Origin: Protea cynaroides
Taxonomy: Eukaryota; Streptophyta; Magnoliopsida; Proteales; Proteaceae
Reading direction: 5' to 3'
Length of the DNA: 64,000 bases
Assembly (NCBI GenBank): GCA_028583415.1
Contig: CM053275.1
Span: 84,686,278 to 84,750,277 of the forward strand
Shown here: positions 60,001-64,000 of the stretch, piece by piece
Layout: each line of letters starts with the position of its first letter
How positions within the stretch are numbered: position 1 is the stretch's first letter
Position numbers and translations under genes: made by a program
Notes under the pieces: model-generated
What the model saw: the letters and a program-made list of their open reading frames with translations, nothing else
Database searches by the model: none
Told to the model about the DNA's origin: nothing

Positions 60001-61218
60001 CATAGGCTTGGGTCTCTCTCTTTGCATGCCATGAGATTTAAAAAACAGAAGTCCTTCTCTGAAGAACTTATCTCCATTGGTAAAGGAAGTCCATACTGTT
60101 GGTATTTATTTTCGTTTCTCTCTCTCTCTCTCTTCCGTGAATTCTGGACCTTCTCTCTCTCTCTCGGGCTGCTCGCCTTTTGAAAAGGAAGTGGGATAGC
60201 GGGGGTTATTCCAAGTAATCGACTATCGATTCTTCTTGTATTCCCATTTTCTCTACTAGCATGTAAGATTTGATATATCCCACTAGCTTATATATTACTA
60301 ATGGGATACTTAGTTGAGGTAGGAAATTTGTCTCCTTGCAAATGGGGTTTTACATTTACGTTCTATTTGTTTTGCTGTAGTAGTTCCATGCAAAATTTTC
60401 TTTTCCACCATTTTAGATGGAAACAAACGGAGCCATACTAACGCCACGTTTGGATAAGCATATCTACAAGCTAGTTTTTCAGGTTTGTATCTAATAAAAT
60501 TAGAATATTTGGAATCTTTATTTCTTGAAACGTAACAAGCCTACATGGGCGGTTCTTCGAGCAATTTGAACTTATGCACTAAAGTCCATATGATGGAAGA
60601 TTTGCAAATATTTCATTGGTCAAGTTTCAACCCTAAACATATCATATTCAATTTTACAATTTGAACCATAGTTGAAGTAATCGATATTAAATCAGTTGAA
60701 TGGACTGATTGGTATCGATTTTGAACCTGATCAATCCCCAATCCTATTTTGATATCGATCACATATCAACTTCCCCACCATTAAAATGGACATGAATCCC
60801 CTACCACGTAAATTCACCCATGTCTATCCAAGGTAGCCACCAAGAAACAATGGTCTTGTAATAAAATCAAACAGCACTAACAATCGTTGCATTTAATTCT
60901 GATGGCCATGTGGAGAAGTAAAGCTTTTCAGAAAATAAGAAATCTCTTTTAAGCGTCCCTAGGAAAGCTTCCCTAAATGGTTCACCATTTTTCTGCAACA
61001 AGGATGGTTGAGGACTATAATTGATCCGTTAGGAACCGGAATCGTCTCATCCATTAGTTTATTGGAATAATTCTAGAGTTAAATCTGGAATTGATTATTT
61101 ATCGGGATAGATCAGTTCTGAGACTGGTCTCCTAATGGCCCAAAACCAAAAATACAATTAAGAACTGCTAAGATTGGAACTGCCAGAACCGTCATAATAA
61201 TCATATTGAAAAACCTTA
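57074..61218. other. Long intergenic AT-rich region
   Basis: No supported gene over about 4 kb. Short CT tracts lie at 60,118-60,133 and 60,150-60,163. Words of the 19,877 MITE family occur near 60,350-60,430 (GTTCTATTTGTTTTGC ... GGAAACAAACGGAGCC). Confidence 0.5.
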
Positions 61219-61500
61219 GTTTGGGCTCTCTTTAGTGTGTATTATAGAATTAATTATATAATATATTATGAATGTGTAGTTGTTTGGTATGATTTATGGT
61301 ATTTATTTATATTTAAAATAAATTGATATAATCTAAAATTTACAAATAAGTTATAGAAGGTGTTTATCATTATTGTGATAATCTATTATTTCTTCTTTAT
61401 GACTACTGATATTAAATGGTTATTATTTATGACTCATAATTTATTCTCATAAATAATTTATTATAAATAACTTATAAATATAAATATAAACTATACGAAA
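61219..61500. repeat. AT-rich long inverted repeat, left arm
   Basis: GGTATGATTTATGGTATTTA, TTTAAAATAAATTGATATAATC and TTATGACTCATAATTTATTC appear here and, reversed, at 63,030-63,420. The arms match over roughly 270 bases. A shorter copy occurs at 12,931-13,030. Confidence 0.85.
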
Positions 61501-61903
61501 GAGAGTCTTGATTGATGCTTTAAATTAGGTAATTATATATGAGTGTTGATGTACTATGTTTTCAATTTCAATGGTGTTTGTTTCCTTGATATTTTGTTAA
61601 TTAAAAATAATTTTCAATAATAAGGTGATAGAGACTGAATTTTAATTTTGGTCATTCCGATTTAACAATTTAAATGTATTTAGTGATTTGGGTTGTTAAT
61701 TTGGGTTGAAAAATGTTTATTTGAATGATTTTGAAAGTACATTTAGATTTTAGAATTTCAAATTTATTTAATGCTTAAGAACGAAGATTTCATTTTTTAC
61801 TATTTGGTTCATATTTATCTTTGTATGTTTATTTGATTATTCATATGTCTATATTTGTCTTTTTGTACTTTTAGGTAAAGATTTTAGAATTTGGACATTC
61901 TAA

Positions 61904-62008
61904 TGTCAAGTTTTCAACTCAAAAGTTCGAGTTAATAAGTGGAGGGACTCTCCATATATAAGACCACAGGATTCCAATCTCATTAGCAATGTGGGACTAT
62001 TCCCAATA
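61904..62008 (-). mobile_element. Solo LTR of the TRIM family, with TCTAA target duplication
   Basis: A single 105-bp copy of the same LTR that flanks the TRIM at 9198-9669, with only a few differences. TCTAA at 61899-61903 and TCTAA at 62009-62013 are a perfect 5-bp target duplication. The lack of internal sequence and the exact flanks indicate LTR-LTR recombination of a once full element. It sits between the arms of the AT-rich inverted repeat. Confidence 0.95.
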
Positions 62009-62013
62009 TCTAA

Positions 62014-63029
62014 TAGTACGTAGAACAGATTAGGAATCAGAATTGTGCCTCCACTATTAATCAAAATTAGGAATCAGATTAGAAACCGATTAACTTAGCG
62101 GGATGTTTTCAGAGTGATCCCATAGGACCCGAACCGGTTGGAATTTTGAAACATTTTCTTCAATTATTAAAAGGTTGATGCCCTCCCTACTCCCCCATGA
62201 AGGGCCTCAGACTATGTTTTGATGTCAAGAAAATGGCAGTCTTGTACTTGGAAAAGGGGTTCAAAAAATGCCTTGAGACTATATTTGGATGTCCTGATCG
62301 AATAAAAATTACATAATTACAACAAATGTAATGATAGAACAATGATCACTTAATCTGTCTATCTCTCTAATTCATTTAAAAAAATTATTTTCTTAACATC
62401 CAACCTGAAAGAAGAAGATGGTTGGAAACTTGGTTTTTTTCTTAAATGATAAATGCTGATTTAACATCCATTAATTTCGTTGGATATGTTTTTAAATTCA
62501 AATATATAAACATTGAGCAAGATGATAAATTAATTTGGAAATAAAAAATTGCTACAATATGATAACATAGATACACTCAATCATGTATTACTCAGATACA
62601 CTCAATCATGTATACTCAGATACATTCAATCATATATTACTCATTTTCTAAAACCTTATCACGGAACTAGTGGAGTACTTGAATACTGAAATTATTCTAT
62701 TACGTACTTAGACTATAAATTAATACATAGATAGAAAATTTGTTATAAAATTAATCAATCTACATTACATAAATAAAAAAATACCTTATTTAATTGAGGA
62801 TAATCAAGTGGATATATTAGAATGAAATATAAACATTAAAGATATAAATATAGGATTAATAATTATATAGTATTTAGTTACATTAAGATTAATAAAAATA
62901 TATCTTTAATGAGTACCTGACATTTAAAAAGCCAAGGGAGACTAAGAGGTAAAAGATTGTTTTTTTTTGAAAAAAAAAATATAAAAATATAATAGGATGG
63001 TTCAAATTGTTTTATATCCATTTAGCTCT
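62014..63029. other. AT-rich spacer between the inverted arms
   Basis: No gene. A 25- to 30-bp repeat (AGATACACTCAATCATGTAT) occurs three times at 62,572-62,641. Confidence 0.55.
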
Positions 63030-63420
63030 TTTTAGAAAGTTTATATTTATATTTATGAGTTGTTTATGACAAATCATTTATGAGAATAAATTATGAGTCA
63101 TAATAATAAGCATTTAATACCACTAGACATAAAGAAATAATAATAGATTATCACAATAACGATAAACACCTTCTAATCTATTTGTAGATTTTAGATTATA
63201 TTAATTTATTTTAAATATAAATAAGTACTATAAATCATACCAAACAACTACATATGTCATAATGTATTATATAATTATAGATTATCATAATAATGATAAA
63301 CACTTTCTAACCTATTTGTAGATTTTAGATTATATCAATTTATTTTAAATATAAATAAGTATCATAAAATCATACCTAAGAGTTACATATGTCATAATGT
63401 ATTATATAATTACCAAAGAA
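63030..63420. repeat. AT-rich long inverted repeat, right arm, with internal 144-bp duplication
   Basis: Inverse of 61,219-61,500. Within it, TAGATTATCACAATAAC...ATTATATAATTA is repeated in tandem (about 63,130-63,273 and 63,274-63,420), so the right arm is longer than the left. The outermost sequences (TTCTTTGGTAATTATATAAT reversed) resemble the left end but without a matching target duplication. Confidence 0.82.
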
Positions 63421-63499
63421 GCCTTAGGATGATATGAAGGGTGGGTAATGGTCCATGGGAATGTTTTGATAAATTGTGATGTTCTTAAGTTGACATTTA

Positions 63500-64000
63500 A
63501 AGGGGGTGAGTCAATGTAGCCAAGAACATTTTGTGTAGGCAATCATTGACCGGTGAGGCAATCCTAATTTTACTAGTCCACACACAAATGTATGCACATC
63601 AACCTTGCAATCACGAAATGGGTAGGTACACCAGATAATGCACACCCACTCTCCAAAGAACAAGCACTCCAAATATCCATGCAAAAATAGCAAACACAAT
63701 CACAACATAGGATATACATGATTCACCTTCACAGTGTATGAAAACCTACATCCACAGAGTAATGTTCTAACAAGATTTCGTCTATACTCAATACACTCCA
63801 ATTTTGATTGCACCCAAAGTCCAGGAACACTTATCCATAATTTGGTTTGTATAACAACACAAACGAGGACAACAACCTCATAACCTAATAAGCTCCAACT
63901 TGAAAGGAAATTACAATCATCAATGAAAAATTGCCATACAACTCTCACCCTAAATTCATAGGACGCCTAGGGTTTTCTCAACATCATTCAAACCCTAAAA
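63500..64000 (-). other. Possible retrotransposon LTR or 3' remnant, minus strand
   Basis: Two minus-strand frames (63511-63699 and 63700-63948) adjoin each other but show no recognisable domain. The words CTGTGGATGTAGGTTTTCA and GTGAATCATGTATATCC recall the GGACGTAGG...TGAACCACG region of copia-type LTRs, which is also seen in the element at 46,067. Weak assignment. Confidence 0.3.

Overview
This is nuclear DNA from a flowering plant. The evidence is low gene density, AT-rich spacers, nested LTR retrotransposons of plant lineages (a Ty3/gypsy element with two RNase H domains; TRIM elements with an initiator-Met-tRNA primer site), a plant-type CACTA transposon, MITE families, and one intact intronless C2H2 zinc-finger gene of the ZAT type with QALGGH fingers and an EAR motif. 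The species cannot be read from the window.

Layout. 1-8392: 3' part of a decayed Ty3/gypsy (Tat-like) element, with the end of pol, a repeat-rich 3' untranslated region and a ~4.9 kb LTR. 8393-10142: an L-type lectin (LecRK-like) pseudogene on the minus strand, broken by an LTR fragment and by a complete 472-bp TRIM with a perfect 5-bp target duplication. 10.5-15.8 kb: AT-rich spacer holding a diverged 1.4-kb direct duplication. 15.9-18.0 kb: a non-autonomous hAT-like element around a long (AT)n tract. 21,771-31,838: a complete CACTA transposon (perfect AGG target duplication, matching termini) with two degraded transposase genes on the minus strand and at least two captured host gene pieces: an exon of the methylcrotonoyl-CoA carboxylase beta subunit, and exon-intron-exon of an archaeal-type phosphoglycerate mutase. 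33-38 kb: MITEs (fold-back, hAT-like and a Harbinger-like element carrying a GGT/GGC tract). 40,559-41,647: the ZAT-like repressor gene, the only apparently functional host gene. 46,067-48,033: a non-coding LTR element with perfect target duplication. 51.2-52.2 kb: a 5'-truncated LINE. 53-56 kb: second copies of the fold-back and triplet-tract elements and two decayed TRIM-like elements. 61.2-63.4 kb: an AT-rich long inverted repeat containing a solo LTR of the same TRIM family found at 9.2 kb.

No operon-like or defence-like system is present. The most notable content is the gene-capturing CACTA element, together with a small LTR family that appears once as a full element and once as a solo LTR, each with its own exact target duplication. 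Many interrupting stop codons in unrelated elements look like G:C to A:T changes, as expected from long-term cytosine methylation. All exon boundaries and family names come from reading the sequence by eye; no database search was run.
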